Assembly (NCBI GenBank): GCA_023213395.1
Contig: CM041465.1
Span: 231,391,741 to 231,455,740, forward strand
Length of the DNA: 64,000 nucleotides
Direction: 5' to 3'
DNA from: Cycas panzhihuaensis
Taxonomy: Eukaryota; Cycadophyta
Position numbers and translations under genes: made by a program. This document shows, piece after piece, positions 48,580 through 59,690 of this stretch. How positions within the stretch are numbered: position 1 is the stretch's first letter; each line of letters begins with the position of its first letter. The notes below the pieces were generated by a model. The model had not been told where the DNA came from. It saw only the letters and a list, made by a program, of their open reading frames with translations, and searched no databases.

Positions 48580-49966
48580 AGCCCATCTCTTCCCCGCTCG
48601 CACAACGCACACCCCCCACCATCACCCCCCCCCAATACACACACACACACACCCCGCGCTTGTATTTGTTATTCTCAAAGCAAGGTTATAAGTAGCCAAT
48701 GTTGCGACCATGGTTCACCTTCCACTTGATGTTTGTACTTATGTTTAGGGGTCGGTCCCACTTGGTCATAGGTTAGTTCTTCGTAAGAACAATGTAATTA
48801 TTCCCCTCATCTTAGTATGCTTTGCTTTTGAAGCATTTTTAGTTAAGTTTCAATGAACGCCATAGATCATGTATTGAGGATTGTTTGTATTCTAATGCAC
48901 AAGCCTGTGAATGTGGTAAAACTTAAGACCTATGTGTTATGGGTTCCCTTTGTTTGAAATTTTGTATCTTGCATATTGCACCCATGAAAATCTAGCTTGG
49001 AAGAAGAGAAATAATTTGAAGATAAGAAGATGAAGTATGTGTAAATAAGGTGTGAGGGATAACAAATATGTAGAAAATAGGAACCAAGTTGGTTGGCATG
49101 AATAAGAGACGAGGAATAAAAGATGTAAGAGGGACTCTATATGGACGAGTGGGGTAGATGGCAACCAATAAGAAGGATGTAGGGGAAATAAATAGTGGGT
49201 GAAGGTTATAGAAAGATGATGGAAGCGTAGGTAATAATGTTATTAGGAGTGGGATAGGGTTGTATGGAGTATGGTGGTTTAGAGAGAGAGTAAGAAGCAA
49301 GACAACATGATAGGTATTGTTTATTAGTAAGTGATTTGGATGGAAACATACAAGAAGGGTATGCGGGAAGTGAAACTTGAACATGAAGTATTATAAAGGG
49401 GCGAGGGGATGATAAAGGCTAAGGAAGCATGGTAGCTTAGGGAGGAGATCATGGATAACATATGTGTGGGGTTAATAGGGGAAAGATAAGGAACATGGGA
49501 TAGGGGAAATGTTGGATGCTCTATGTGGATGAACAGGTTACATGTGTGCATTGGAAAGAGATATGTGGAAGGTAAGAGAGATGGAGGATGAGGGTGATAC
49601 GGATTAGGATCACTAGTAAAGAATGGCATATGTGGAGAGTTAATAGAAGGATAAGGGCAATGATAATGTGGCCTATGAGATAAATTGAAAGATGGAGATA
49701 AAGAGAAGATGGAACAACCCCTGGCAGTTGTTGAAATATAGTAGAGTAGATCTATTGGACATATGAATATATAATAAAGTATATATGCATGACGTGACAA
49801 CAGATGGAAACAATAAATAAACAAACTAAAAAATGACGTATGTACAAATACATAAGACAATAAAGCTTGTGGGAAATGATCATCTTGAATTATTGCATTA
49901 GGTATGAATACATACTTGTAGTACATAGTTACCTCATACTTGTCCAATTACTTGAAAGAACCCTTA
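48580..49966. other. Unassigned DNA with a strongly purine-rich + strand
   Basis: From about 48960 to 49700 the + strand is rich in G and A (GGATGAGGG-, GGAAGAG-type runs). This leaves long Ser/Pro/His/Tyr-rich frames open on the minus strand (49324-49947; 48992-49384). They overlap in different frames, show no domain, and are judged composition artefacts. No gene is called. Confidence 0.55.
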
Positions 49967-50107
49967 TGTCCACCAATAGGATATATACATGAATATGTGT
50001 GCACTAATTTGCACACAACTTAATATATCCCAATTTAATAATCCTATGAGAGAGTTAAGGGGGACTCCTTAAAGTTAACGTAAACTCATTAAACATTATC
50101 TCTAACA
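49967..50107 (-). repeat. 3' LTR of element L
   Basis: 141 bases, paired with 52411-52549. On the minus strand it begins TGTTAGAGATAATG and ends GGTGGACA, immediately preceded by AGGGGAG, a polypurine tract. That fixes the minus orientation. Confidence 0.8.
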
Positions 50108-52410
50108 CTCCCCTATAATGTTTAATTACATAACTCAAATGTTACATCAACACATCAACACTCCATCACATCGTCAACACTCTTTTATCAAAGTGGGAAC
50201 CATCTGTCTTTTCTAAATAAAACAGACATCATGTGCCTTCTCCAAAATCTATCTCCACCTTGTATAAGCTGTTTAACTAGAAGCTGCACACTGACCAATT
50301 CTTGCTAACGTCCGTATAAAGAAAGCTCCATCTACTGGACTGCATGGGTAACTAGCCACAACAATTGCTAGTTCTCTAGGAAACTCCTTCAGGTACATGG
50401 TTCTATCAGCACTAAGTCAACTATTCTAGGAATAGTACAAACTACCTAGTCAGTCAAATAAGTTGAAAGCAATAGTAGCAAGTGGATCCCACCTCTTGCT
50501 AAATGGGATTTACCATCAACTTTTTCTTCTTGAAGACTTCACCAAATGGCTTCATTCTCTGTCAGTAGCACTTTCGCTTGGCTTGCTCTCAACATACAAC
50601 CACCTAATCTTGGGATTACGAGGTTCACCAACCATTTATCAATCAACAGATAATTATGCTTAAAGTCTCAAACTTTGAGCTTTTCAAGATTCCATATAAC
50701 CTACTTGTCTACCCAAAACACACATCGTACAAATACCAACAACATAGAAGGTGACTTCATAAGAATCAAAAAATAACTCTCATCGAATATTTTAACTAAT
50801 ATGGGTTCTTTAGAATCTCAAAGTAAGCATGCTTTCCTTGATTAAAATCTATACCATGCAATGCGAAAAATCGATCTACTCCTACTCCTGCATGCGAATT
50901 TGATCGATAAAACACAACGAAAAATGAATCAATTGATCGAAATTTGAGGCAAATCATCATTTTTTCTTCTTACATCATCATTGTCTAGCTTACAATGGCA
51001 GTAATGACTAAATTTTTTGTTTTTAATGGCATGGGGAAGCCATTTTTCTCCTTTTCTAGTTGCGGGTAGACTTTATGCCACCACTGAATGCTACCAACAA
51101 CCCATGGTGTGGTCTCCTTTTTCTGTTCATAAAATCTCCATACATAGGTATAGCTGCCATTTCGCAGTGATCTTTGAGCGATCTCATTTCTTCCACCTGC
51201 AGGCTGTTCTTATTCTACAATGGGCGGATTGTCATCATTTTCCATAGAGATCTCTTTTGTTGATTGTTGGGCACAACTTTGCATGCCCTTTATTTTCTAG
51301 GGGTCTCTTTATCTTTTGTTTTGCAAGCATTCCTCCTTCAGTTGGGCGCCACAGTCTCCAACAGGTGTAGTCTTCTTATGATAGCCATAACCTCCATCAC
51401 TCCTACCAGACGACACTCATAGCTACAATGATTCGGAAATCATTCACAGAATTAGCAGTAATACAAACGAGCATCTCTCTTTATGGCTAGGTCTACATAG
51501 GAACTCAAGCAATGATTCTCCGCGGGCGATCTCTTCTACGCATGGATGTTACTTTCATTACTGAATGGTGGGCAAACCCTATGCGAGTGCTCCAATGGGT
51601 GGCCCTCTCTTTATTTTCTGTGGACTACAGGCATATCTCTCCATGTATGGTGCCTATCCAACAACTAGGGTTTTTCAGCATCAAACAGACCGAGCGACCA
51701 TCTCTCCCATCACAATTACAGACTAGAGGTCGTAGTGGATAACAATCCCTTCTCATGCAGGTTCACCACAAATAGATTTCCTCTATGGCAGGGTGTCTTT
51801 ATTTTGATTCTTCTTCTCAGTTGCACCCCTTTCTCCATTCACATAGAGATTTCCATGACTGGTTGTTTCTTCTCTCTTCCATTGGATAATACGATACAAT
51901 TGAGCCATGAAAAGTCTCGACAAACAAGAGTTTCTAGAACACTCGATTTACTGTTGCTTTCGCTTTTCAATCTCCCTGCTCTTCTCTATAGGATCGATCA
52001 TGCTATTCTGCTCTAATACCACTTGTAACAAATCATTACACCAAAACCTTGTGGTGTTAGTGAAGACCGCCCAGGTGTGTAGCATTACCTCCCCCATAAG
52101 GCGTTGACATCCTGACGATCCACTCTCGGTGACCTATGCCCAGTAGTTTTGTGCCTCATTAGGCCTTGGATGTAGGTCATCGAGAGTGGGTTGTTAGGAC
52201 ATCGACACCTTATGGGGAAGATAATGTTACACATGTGTGGTCTTCACTAACACCTCGAGGTTTTGGTGTAATAGTTTGTTACAAGTGGTATTAGAGAAGG
52301 ATGGCATGATCGATGCTATGGAGTAGATTAGAGTGGGGAGATTGATGAGAGAAAGCAATGGTAAATCAAGTGTTCTAGAAACTCTTGTTTGCCAAGACTT
52401 TTCGCCAATA
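50108..52410 (-). mobile_element. Interior of element L, no recognised protein
   Basis: About 2.3 kb between 140-bp LTRs. I find no gag, protease, integrase or RT words on either strand, so this resembles a large TRIM/LARD-type non-autonomous element. The right end holds the large palindrome described separately. No target duplication was seen outside the LTRs. Confidence 0.55.
51910..52402. repeat. ~490-bp inverted repeat with LTR-PBS signature in both arms
   Basis: Arms of about 235 bases (51910-52140 and 52165-52402) are reverse complements with scattered mismatches; the loop is about 25 bases. Each arm, read outward, gives CTTATGGGG-AGG/AAG, CTTCACTAACACC, GGTTTTGGTGTAAT, TTGTTACAAG and TGGTATTAGAG, which is polypurine tract, short LTR end and tRNA-Met primer site. 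The LTR-like core matches the 65-bp repeats of the miniature element at 15.4-15.7 kb. Confidence 0.85.
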
Positions 52411-52549
52411 TGTCCACCGGTAGGACATACACATGAATAGGTGTGCTCCACCTTGCATACAACTTAATATATCCCAATTTAATAATCCTACGAGAGTTAA
52501 GGGGGACTCCTTAATATTAACATTAACTCATTAAACATTATCTCTAACA
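52411..52549 (-). repeat. 5' LTR of element L
   Basis: 139 bases starting TGTCCACCGGTAGGACATA on the + strand and ending TCTCTAACA. It shares AACTTAATATATCCCAATTT and AGTTAAGGGGGACTCCTTAA with the left copy. Confidence 0.8.
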
Positions 52550-53319
52550 ACAGTTAATCTCAACAAATGACAAGTAATAATCATAAATGGTAGAATAACA
52601 ATCAATGAAAGAATAGTAATATTTGGAAATAATATGAATAACAAATAATAGAGTAAATGATGAAATATCAAACATTAGATGAAATAGCAAAATAATAGAG
52701 TAAATGCATTGAGGTGCCCAAAAATAGAATTAATCCATTGTGAGAGAAAATAAAAAATAATTGTGATGTTACATAAGGCTCCCTCTCTTTTATATGCCTT
52801 AATATTGGAGCCAACTTCCATAATTAATAAAATATTAATAAAAGTGACTGTCTTCATTAACCTTTTTATAGAAGGAAGAAAATGAAGCATTGTGAAAAAG
52901 ATGTATGTTGGCTAGAGAGTGGAGGTTTAATGAGAGTGAAAGGAATATCATGATGATAAGAGGGATGCATGCTTTGTTTGGAGGCCTTCCGATGGATAAG
53001 TCAGGTGTGAGATAGAATAAGAGTGGGTGATCTCAAGATGGATAATGATTTCGTCTATGAAAAAAATGAAATTGAGGATCTTAGGCTTTGCATAAAATAT
53101 GGACTCTTGAAGAGGGAATGAGGGATTCTCTAGAGTCGTATGAAGTGGAAATTTAGTAGGGATTATAGAACTTTCAAAAGAAATAGAAGGATGCATAACA
53201 AGATTTAAACTCTTAGTAGTTACCTCATTTGAGTTGATGTGCTATCTTGATTTTGTGGCTAATGGATCTTCACATTGCTTTGAAATGGATTCTATCTCAC
53301 TCAGTTCATGTGTATTAAC
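52550..53319 (-). other. Unassigned DNA with minus-strand open frames
   Basis: AT-rich. Minus frames at 52675-52890 and 52948-53196 (SFESSIIPTKFPLHTTLENP) show no known domain. They could be the tail of whatever protein contained the 20-residue repeats to the right. Confidence 0.35.
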
Positions 53320-53629
53320 TTATTCTTCTTCAAGTTTCTCACAAGTGGACTTTTCCTTGCTTGCTTCATGCATTGCAACTACTTCTTTTTTAAATTGCTT
53401 ACAAGTGCACTCGTCCTTGCTTCGTTCATGCATCTCAACTAATTCTTCTTGAAATTGCTTATAAGTGGGCTCTCTCTCGCTTGGTCTATGCATTTCAACT
53501 AATTCTTCTTTAAATTGCTTCACTTGTTCTTCTTATGGAACAACTTGATCTTCTATGGTGGAATTTTGGTCAATTAGGCCATGATAAGTTTGCTACTTTT
53601 CTAATGTTCATCATTTCATCTAGCTCTTC
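53320..53629 (-). pseudogene. Remnant with 20-residue charged repeats
   Basis: The minus strand encodes three to four units of about 20 residues (60 bases) of the form CKQFKEELVEMHE.SKxE.TY. They are rich in Lys and Glu and helical in character, so probably coiled coil. The frame has a stop upstream (VVP-stop-EEQVKQF), and K begins right after on the other side. The parent gene is unknown. A gag-like or host structural protein are both possible. Confidence 0.45.
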
Positions 53630-53847
53630 TGTTAGAATATAATGTTTTATCCTAGGTCTCTAAGGGGTAATGTTATAAACACCTCATTGTGTAACTCCTA
53701 ATGTAGGGTTGACATGTGTCATTCTTAGAAGCTTCAATTACAATTTGCTTTGTAACGGTTACATTCTATCATGTATATTTAAGGAGGCATTTCCTCCACC
53801 GTAATGTATCAACCATTTTCACATTATCTCTGTTCAAGAATTTAACA
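53630..53847 (+). repeat. 5' LTR of copia K
   Basis: 218 bases from TGTTAGAATATAATG to AAGAATTTAACA, with the primer site directly after. Start and length resemble the LTRs of J and D. Confidence 0.85.
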
Positions 53848-54522
53848 TGGTATCATAGCAAGTGAGTTTGACCTTCTGAAGGAGGAAGAAAAAGGAGGAA
53901 GTTCAGCTGCGTGAACAACATTGAAGAAAGATTCAAGGGTTAAAGTACCTAGTGAAGGAAGAAGGAGTTGAAATCTTCAAAAGAAGAAAGAGAGTCCCAA
54001 AATTGAAACTATACGGACCTATACGAACTTGTACAAACACAAATTTTTTGAAGTTCTCAGAATCAAGTGAAAATTGACCTGCAAGTAGATCGTGACTTGA
54101 GGATCGCTTCTCCCAACAGAGCACGTTTTGTGGTAGTTTTGCCCTATTTACTAGTCCGCACAAGTTTGGCATCACTTCATTAAATTTCTTCGAAAATAGC
54201 TCAGACTTTTGGTAAATTCACTTATAAACTTTGCATCCCAGTGATTCAAAGAAATTAAGTATGGTGTTTCAGAATTTGGTGAAAGATCTAGTGATTTTGA
54301 AACATTTTTCTCCAAAACCCTAGCTGCCCATTTTTGGCTTTCAGGCTACTTTTCTCTCAACCTAGAGATTGTTTCAAGAAAATAACCACAAATTTGGAAT
54401 CCTCTCAAAAAAATCTTTCGTTTGAGGTACAATTTGTACCGGTTCATACAGTTAGGGTTTCGTACGAAAATCCATACATTTGTACAGACAAATCACTTCA
54501 AATTCAGTTTTTTCTTCTGAAA
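53848..54522 (+). other. Primer site and leader of copia K
   Basis: TGGTATCATAGC (53848-53859) is the tRNA-Met primer site. The leader ends with GTACGAAAATCC.TACATTTGTACAG, as in J. Confidence 0.82.
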
Positions 54523-55500
54523 ATGGCTTCATCTATTGTAGCTTCGTCTGACCAGAACAAATTAATATACACAAATTATCATGTTTGGAAAATTAAAATA
54601 GAAACATTATTAAGATCCAAACCGCTTGGAGTATTGCTAATGGGACTGAAGCAAAGCTTGTTGCCATAAGTGCAAATTTAGCAAACTGGGAAGAAAGAGA
54701 CAATGTTGGAGTAATAATCCTGAAACTCTCAATTTTTGATCCACTTCTCATTTATGTGGAAAAATTAACCTCTTCCTCTGAAATCTGGAAATGCTTAAAA
54801 ATCTATATAGCTAGAAGAACAAGGCCAAAATTATTGCCCTTAAGGAGGAATTATTCAAGTTATATATGAAGGAATCAGATATAGTATCTAATTTTATACA
54901 TAAGATGATTTCAATAAGAAATGATCTCTTAAGTGCTAGGGCCACCATCTTAGAACAAGAAGCAGTGGAGATGATAGCAAGTGAATTGCCAAAATCATTT
55001 GATGTAACTACCAACACCATAAATAACAATAACTAGATAGACAAGATGACTCTTGATGCTCTAACTGGTTTATTGTTAAGACAGGAGTAAAGGAATAAAC
55101 ACTATGAAAACTCAGCAGGAATAAAGGATGCCTTTGTGAGTAGGTTAAACTTGGGACCTAGAGGACAAAGTCAATCCAGAGGAAGAGGACAAACTCCAGA
55201 AGGCAAGAATCCTCCCTGTGGACGATGGCAAGATAACAGGGGATGAGGATGCACAAATCCAAGGGATGCAAGAATATGTTATAATTATGGTAAGCAGGGT
55301 CATATTTCAAGTTCTTGTAAGGCATTTGAACTTTGCTATCACTGTGGTTAGTTAGGATACTATCCTTATCAATGCCCTCAAAGGAGAGTTGATATTCAGA
55401 GAGGGAAGCGATCGGCAGGGAATTACAATAAGGAACAGATAGAAGAAGAAGAGGAGGAAACAACATCCATTATTGCTCTCATTGCAAGTCTTCAAGACAA
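54523..55500 (+). pseudogene. Gag of copia K
   Basis: ATG at 54523 begins MASSIVASSDQNKLIYTNYH, followed by VWKIKIETLLRSK. Later segments are LKEELFKLYMKESD, FDVTTNTINN and an RG-rich stretch. Two damaged zinc knuckles follow: the first has Tyr for its second Cys (CYNYGKQGHISSSC), and the second has a stop after CYHCG and Tyr for His. Several stops and frameshifts. Confidence 0.85.
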
Positions 55501-56009
55501 TGATATATGGTACGTTGACTCTAGAGCATCTTGACATATGACCAACAGAGAGGATTGGTTCGAGTTGCTCAAACCCTACACCATTGACAAATTAGTTGAG
55601 GTGGGAGACAAGTACCCCTTGGACATAAAAGGAGTTGGAACTATAGATGTCAATCTGCAAGGCAATATAAAGAAAATTGGAAATGTACTACTTGTACAAG
55701 GATTAAAAATGAATCTTCTCTCAATGTCATGACTTAGCAAGAAAAAGTTAAGAACCATTTTTGATGAAGAAGGGAACTGTTATTATGTTGGACATAAAAA
55801 ATAATGGTAATGCAATTGCAAAGGGCATAAGAAGTAATGACTTGTATAGGCTACTCTTTGACCCTATAATCTCCAATATGGATGTGAAAGTTTGTACTGC
55901 TATAAATTTTGATGTTAATGATAAAATATGGCATTTGAAGTATGAGCATCTTCCTTTAGATAAATTAAAGTTAATGCAAAAAGGAGGAATGGTTAATGGA
56001 CTACCTTCT
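55501..56009 (+). pseudogene. Protease and GAG-preIN of copia K, split by F
   Basis: The active site reads WYVDSRAS with a stop before HMTN. The catalytic Gly of DSG is Arg, so the enzyme would be dead. It continues VEVGDKYPLDIKGVG, LKMNLLSMS and IWHLKYEHLPLDKLKLM, and ends NGLPS at the insertion point of F (CTTCT, 56005-56009). Confidence 0.88.
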
Positions 56010-56201
56010 TGTTAAACCTTATGTTTAAATGTTAAGTGAATGTACTTTTATTTTTCATGTAATATATGCACTTTATACTTTAGGGGTGACTTATCAATTA
56101 AGTGATAAAGTGCACACCCACATTCTTTCTAGTGACACAACGTTGTCACTAAAGGGTCAATGGACCCTCATGCACTTTTTTGAGTGATCCAAGTGATGTA
56201 T

Positions 56202-56233
56202 CTTGGATGTTTGACACTTGTCAAACATCCAAG
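56202..56233. promoter_or_regulatory. LTR palindrome of F, copy 1
   Basis: CTTGGATGTTTGACA and TGTCAAACATCCAAG form a perfect 15-base-arm inverted repeat with a 2-base centre. It recurs at 56283-56314 and, in the 3' LTR, at 62930-62961 and 63011-63042. Confidence 0.85.
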
Positions 56234-56282
56234 GCCTTAGGTGAGGATCCAAGCACTTTTGCTCATGATCCAAGTCATGTAT

Positions 56283-56314
56283 CTTGGATGTTTGACACTT
56301 GTCAAACATCCAAG
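56283..56314. promoter_or_regulatory. LTR palindrome of F, copy 2
   Basis: Identical to the copy at 56202 and 23 bases before the TATATAA box. Two copies per LTR arose by an ~81-bp tandem duplication. Confidence 0.85.
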
Positions 56315-56587
56315 GCCTTAGTCTCTCATTTCACTCTATATAATGAGACCTCTCCTCATTGTCTCATAAGGAGAGTTGGAGCTATATTGTTGTGCTATCG
56401 GTTTGCTAATCAAAAGTTTCTTCTTGGGAGGTTGGACCAATTCCAACTCCACATATTGGGTATCATTTTCTCTTGCTCCTATTTATCTTTATGCTCTTCA
56501 TGCTTTCATGCTTTCATGCATTTTCGTGATTATGCTTGTACTTATGATCTTGGGAACTAATGTGGCCTAATGCCCATTTTCCACATT

Positions 56588-56599
56588 TGGTATCGAGCC
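56588..56599 (+). promoter_or_regulatory. Primer-binding site of F
   Basis: TGGTATCGAGCC, two bases after the LTR, matches the initiator tRNA-Met complement with a small change near its centre. Confidence 0.85.
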
Positions 56600-58613
56600 T
56601 TAAGGTCTCTGTTTAAGCCTTTATTAGTTCTTTTTATCTTTGTCATTTGTGTTTGGAAGGCGCCAACTCGGCGAGATCTCGGTGGGCTGTCCAAGCTCAA
56701 ATCAAGACCTGATTGGGCCAAATCAGCACACAATTGGTACGCCAAATCAGCACACATTCACCAAATCGGCACGATCGGTGCCAAATCAGCACAGTTGGGC
56801 GCCAAATCGGCCTGAAAGGCGCCAAATCAGCCTCTGATTGGTGCCAACTCGGCCTCTGATTGGCTGCCAACTCGGCAATATTCCGGCACTTTAGTAGCGC
56901 CAACTCAAGACTTTGTATCGCCAACTCGGCAATATTCCGGCACTTTAGTAGGCGCCAACTCAAGACTTTGTATGTCGCCAACTCGGCATTAAGTGCTCGT
57001 CGGCTCAATTTCCGGCTCGGCATTAGTGGTGCCATCACATCAACTTGCCATCAATCGCGGTGTCATCATCTATCTAGCGATCCGCGCCACATCGGCGATC
57101 CGCCACATCGGCATATCAACACACTGTCCGGTTGTCACTGGGCGCCACATCGGCAAGCGTCCGGCGAGCGGCTCGGCTCGATTTCCGGCTTTTTTCACTC
57201 ATTAAGTGCCTAATCGGCGGTATTCATTCTTGTCCGGCATTCATACAAAGGCTGTCATCACGGTTGTCTTTGCCGGTCGGCGAGCACGAGGCTCGATCCG
57301 GCTCATCATCATCCATTGTCTGGCTGCCGGCTCGAGAAGCTACTCTTCAACATCCGGTGTCTGGCGCCGACTCAACAAGCTACTCTTCACTTTGTCCGGT
57401 GTCTAGCGCGATTCGGCATTCAATTGCCATTCGGCTCTAAGAAGTCGCCAACTCGACTTTGAGCTCCATTGCCACCAAGATCGTCTTCAAGCGGTCCAAC
57501 TCATTGATTGTATTTTCATTTAGTGCCATTTCAGATTAAACATCAATTTCCTTTTCTTGCATATTTTATGCTCATGAGAATTCTTTTTGAAGTTTTAAGA
57601 GATTTTTAAATTTCTTAAGGGGAAAATTTGAAAAGACTTTTAGTCTTTATAGTGAGCTTACTTAAAATTTTTTGGCACTCTTGATTCTCAAAAAGTACTT
57701 GTGTACTTCTTGTTTTAAGCTCTTTTTTTCACACTTTCATGCTATTAAAGCATCATTGGGCTTAATTATTGTGATCAAGAGGAATATTTTCATTGTAAAG
57801 GTGAAGAAAATTACCACCTAACCCGGTTTTGGCACCTTGCATGGTGACCTTGACCTTCTTGATTCAAAGAGAAGGCTCATTGTGAAAATTAATAAAATCA
57901 CATTTTTCTTGTTGGATTGTTGAGACCTTTTGAGTCTCAACATTTCAATGGAGTTTGTGTTGGACTTTGGAGCAATTTCTTGAGTACATTTCATCATTTC
58001 ATCGATTTTGGAGCTTAAAAGGAACCCTCTTTTCTTTGTCATCAAAGGTTCCTTACATCTTTTTAAGTACTCAAAGTACTTCATCATTGTACTCAAGCAT
58101 ACATAGCACCTCACTTGGATCTAAAGCATTTGAAATCTGCTTTGTGCTCATTCTTTGTAAGCCAAAAAAGGCATAAAAATCCAAGTAAGAAGATTCACTT
58201 AGACTTATTTAAAAGTGAATTTTAAAAATCTGTTGGGGAGGCTCGAAAAAGGTGCAAACCTTGCCTCTGAATTAACCTTAAGCTTGGTGCATTCCCTAGG
58301 GGACCAACCGACCGTCACAGTCGGTGCACGACAATTAAGGTTGCTTGAGGAAAGGAGGTTCGAAAAGGGTGTTATTGGGTGAATCCCTGTGGAAAGCATG
58401 GTACGTCCATGCAGATCAACCCTACCTGCCTTGTCCTAGATTTAACTTGGTTCTCCACCTCATTAGCCAGAGTCCTCCACCTCTCTTCACCCCATCGGTT
58501 GTTGGATCTTCTTGTAAGATCGGGTGTGGTGTTGTTTGAAGGTGGGTCTTAAGCGACGAAGCTTTTGAAGTCTCAAGTTATCCGCTAGCTTCAAGTGTTA
58601 CTCAAGTGGAAAG
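56600..58613 (+). other. Long leader of F with a degenerate GCCAACTCGGC array
   Basis: About 2 kb without a supported gene. From about 56660 to 57450 the DNA is GC-rich and carries about 20 variants of GCCAA(A/C)TCGGC and GCCACATCGGC at irregular spacing. It includes a ~67-bp direct duplication (AATATTCCGGCACTTTAGTA near 56878 and 56930). The 3' half (58230-58430) contains the GGGAGGCTCGAAAAAGGTGC and AGGGGACCAACC boxes shared with C and B. Confidence 0.8.
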
Positions 58614-59690
58614 ATGGTCGCCATAAATATGCTTAATGCTTGTACCATAAGGCTAATGAGGCAATCAAATTATCAAGAATGGAAAAGAATCACAAAAAAT
58701 CTCTTGATAATGAATGAGTTACGGGATATGTTTCTGGAAGAATCCCCAATCCTGCACTTGTGGTTAATGATAATCAATCTACACCTGTGGATGTTCAACT
58801 CGTTGCTGCATGGGAGGCCAAAAGGCGAAATTGCTTTGGCTTTCATTCGTATGGTTGTGGACATACATGTAGACCAAAATATTTCTTTTGCACTATCTTC
58901 TAAAGAAGCATGGGACACCTTGTCCTCTTTGTATGAAAGGCGAGATGAAGCTCGCATTTTGATGATAAAAGCTAAATTGTACTCCATCAAATTTGTAAAG
59001 CCAATGTCGGCATTCATGTCCTCTATTAAGGAGGTTTGTAATGAATTAACTACTTTAGGTAGTCCAGCTACTAGAGATGAAATCATAGCCTCCATCACAA
59101 AAGCACTACCAAAGGACTACAATGGCTTTATATCATCAACTACGAGATGGTTCACTAAGAGGGATGACATTCAATCAACTTGAAAGCTTATTGCTTCAAG
59201 AAGAACAAATCTATGCTAAGGATAATGAAGAACCATCTACAACAGTGCTTTCACAAAAGGGCAAAGACATCTCAAAAATCCAAACCCTGCATTCACAAAG
59301 CGGTTTGGAAATATGAACATTGGATCTTCCAAGTCCAATGTCGTTTGCCATTATTGTGGCAACACAGCCACATGCACTGAGTGCAAAAAGAAACAAGCGG
59401 ATTTTCAAAGACAAGCAGCGACCACGTGGTCAAAGGCAATGACCCACGTGGTCAAAGACAACAAAGAAACGACAACAATTTCAACAAAGATTCCAAAGAT
59501 CAAATCGGTTTCCCCTCGACCAAATCGAGGTGCCTATCGAGGAGGTCCACAAGGAGGGGGTCAAAGAAGTGGCTACCAACGCCATTATAATCGGTTGCCA
59601 ATGATGACAAACTATTTTGTGCATACCAATCATCCAACATTGACAACACTTGGATTGTCGATTCGGGAGCTTCTCGACATATGACGGGAG
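58614..59690 (+). pseudogene. Gag (and protease start) of F
   Basis: ATG at 58614 begins MVAINMLNACTIRLMRQSNY. The first frame (189 codons) runs through NVxDQN-type sequence, EAWDTLSSLYERRDEAR and ALPKDYNGFISS. It then shifts by one base into LRDGSLRGMTFNQLESLLLQ, and again before the knuckle. The knuckle reads CHYCGNTATCTEC: its His is lost through small deletions. The protease motif IVDSGASRHMTG is intact near 59655-59690 in yet another frame. Confidence 0.88.

Larger units (their letters stand above)
56010..56585 (+). repeat. 5' LTR of F
   Basis: TGTTAAACC to TTTTCCACA, 576 bases. It contains two copies of a 32-base palindrome and a TATATAA box at 56337-56343. A shorter palindrome, GTGACAACGTTGTCAC-like, lies near 56133. 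Confidence 0.95.

Noticed and set aside
48992-49947. Minus-strand frames of 130 and 207 codons, Ser/Pro/His/Tyr rich
   Set aside because: They overlap in different frames across a purine-biased tract and show no domain, so they are composition artefacts.
50108-52410. Hidden RT or integrase in element L
   Set aside because: Both strands were read for copia and gypsy words (YVDD, FFDD, DSGA, HHCC, LVDYR) and none was found.
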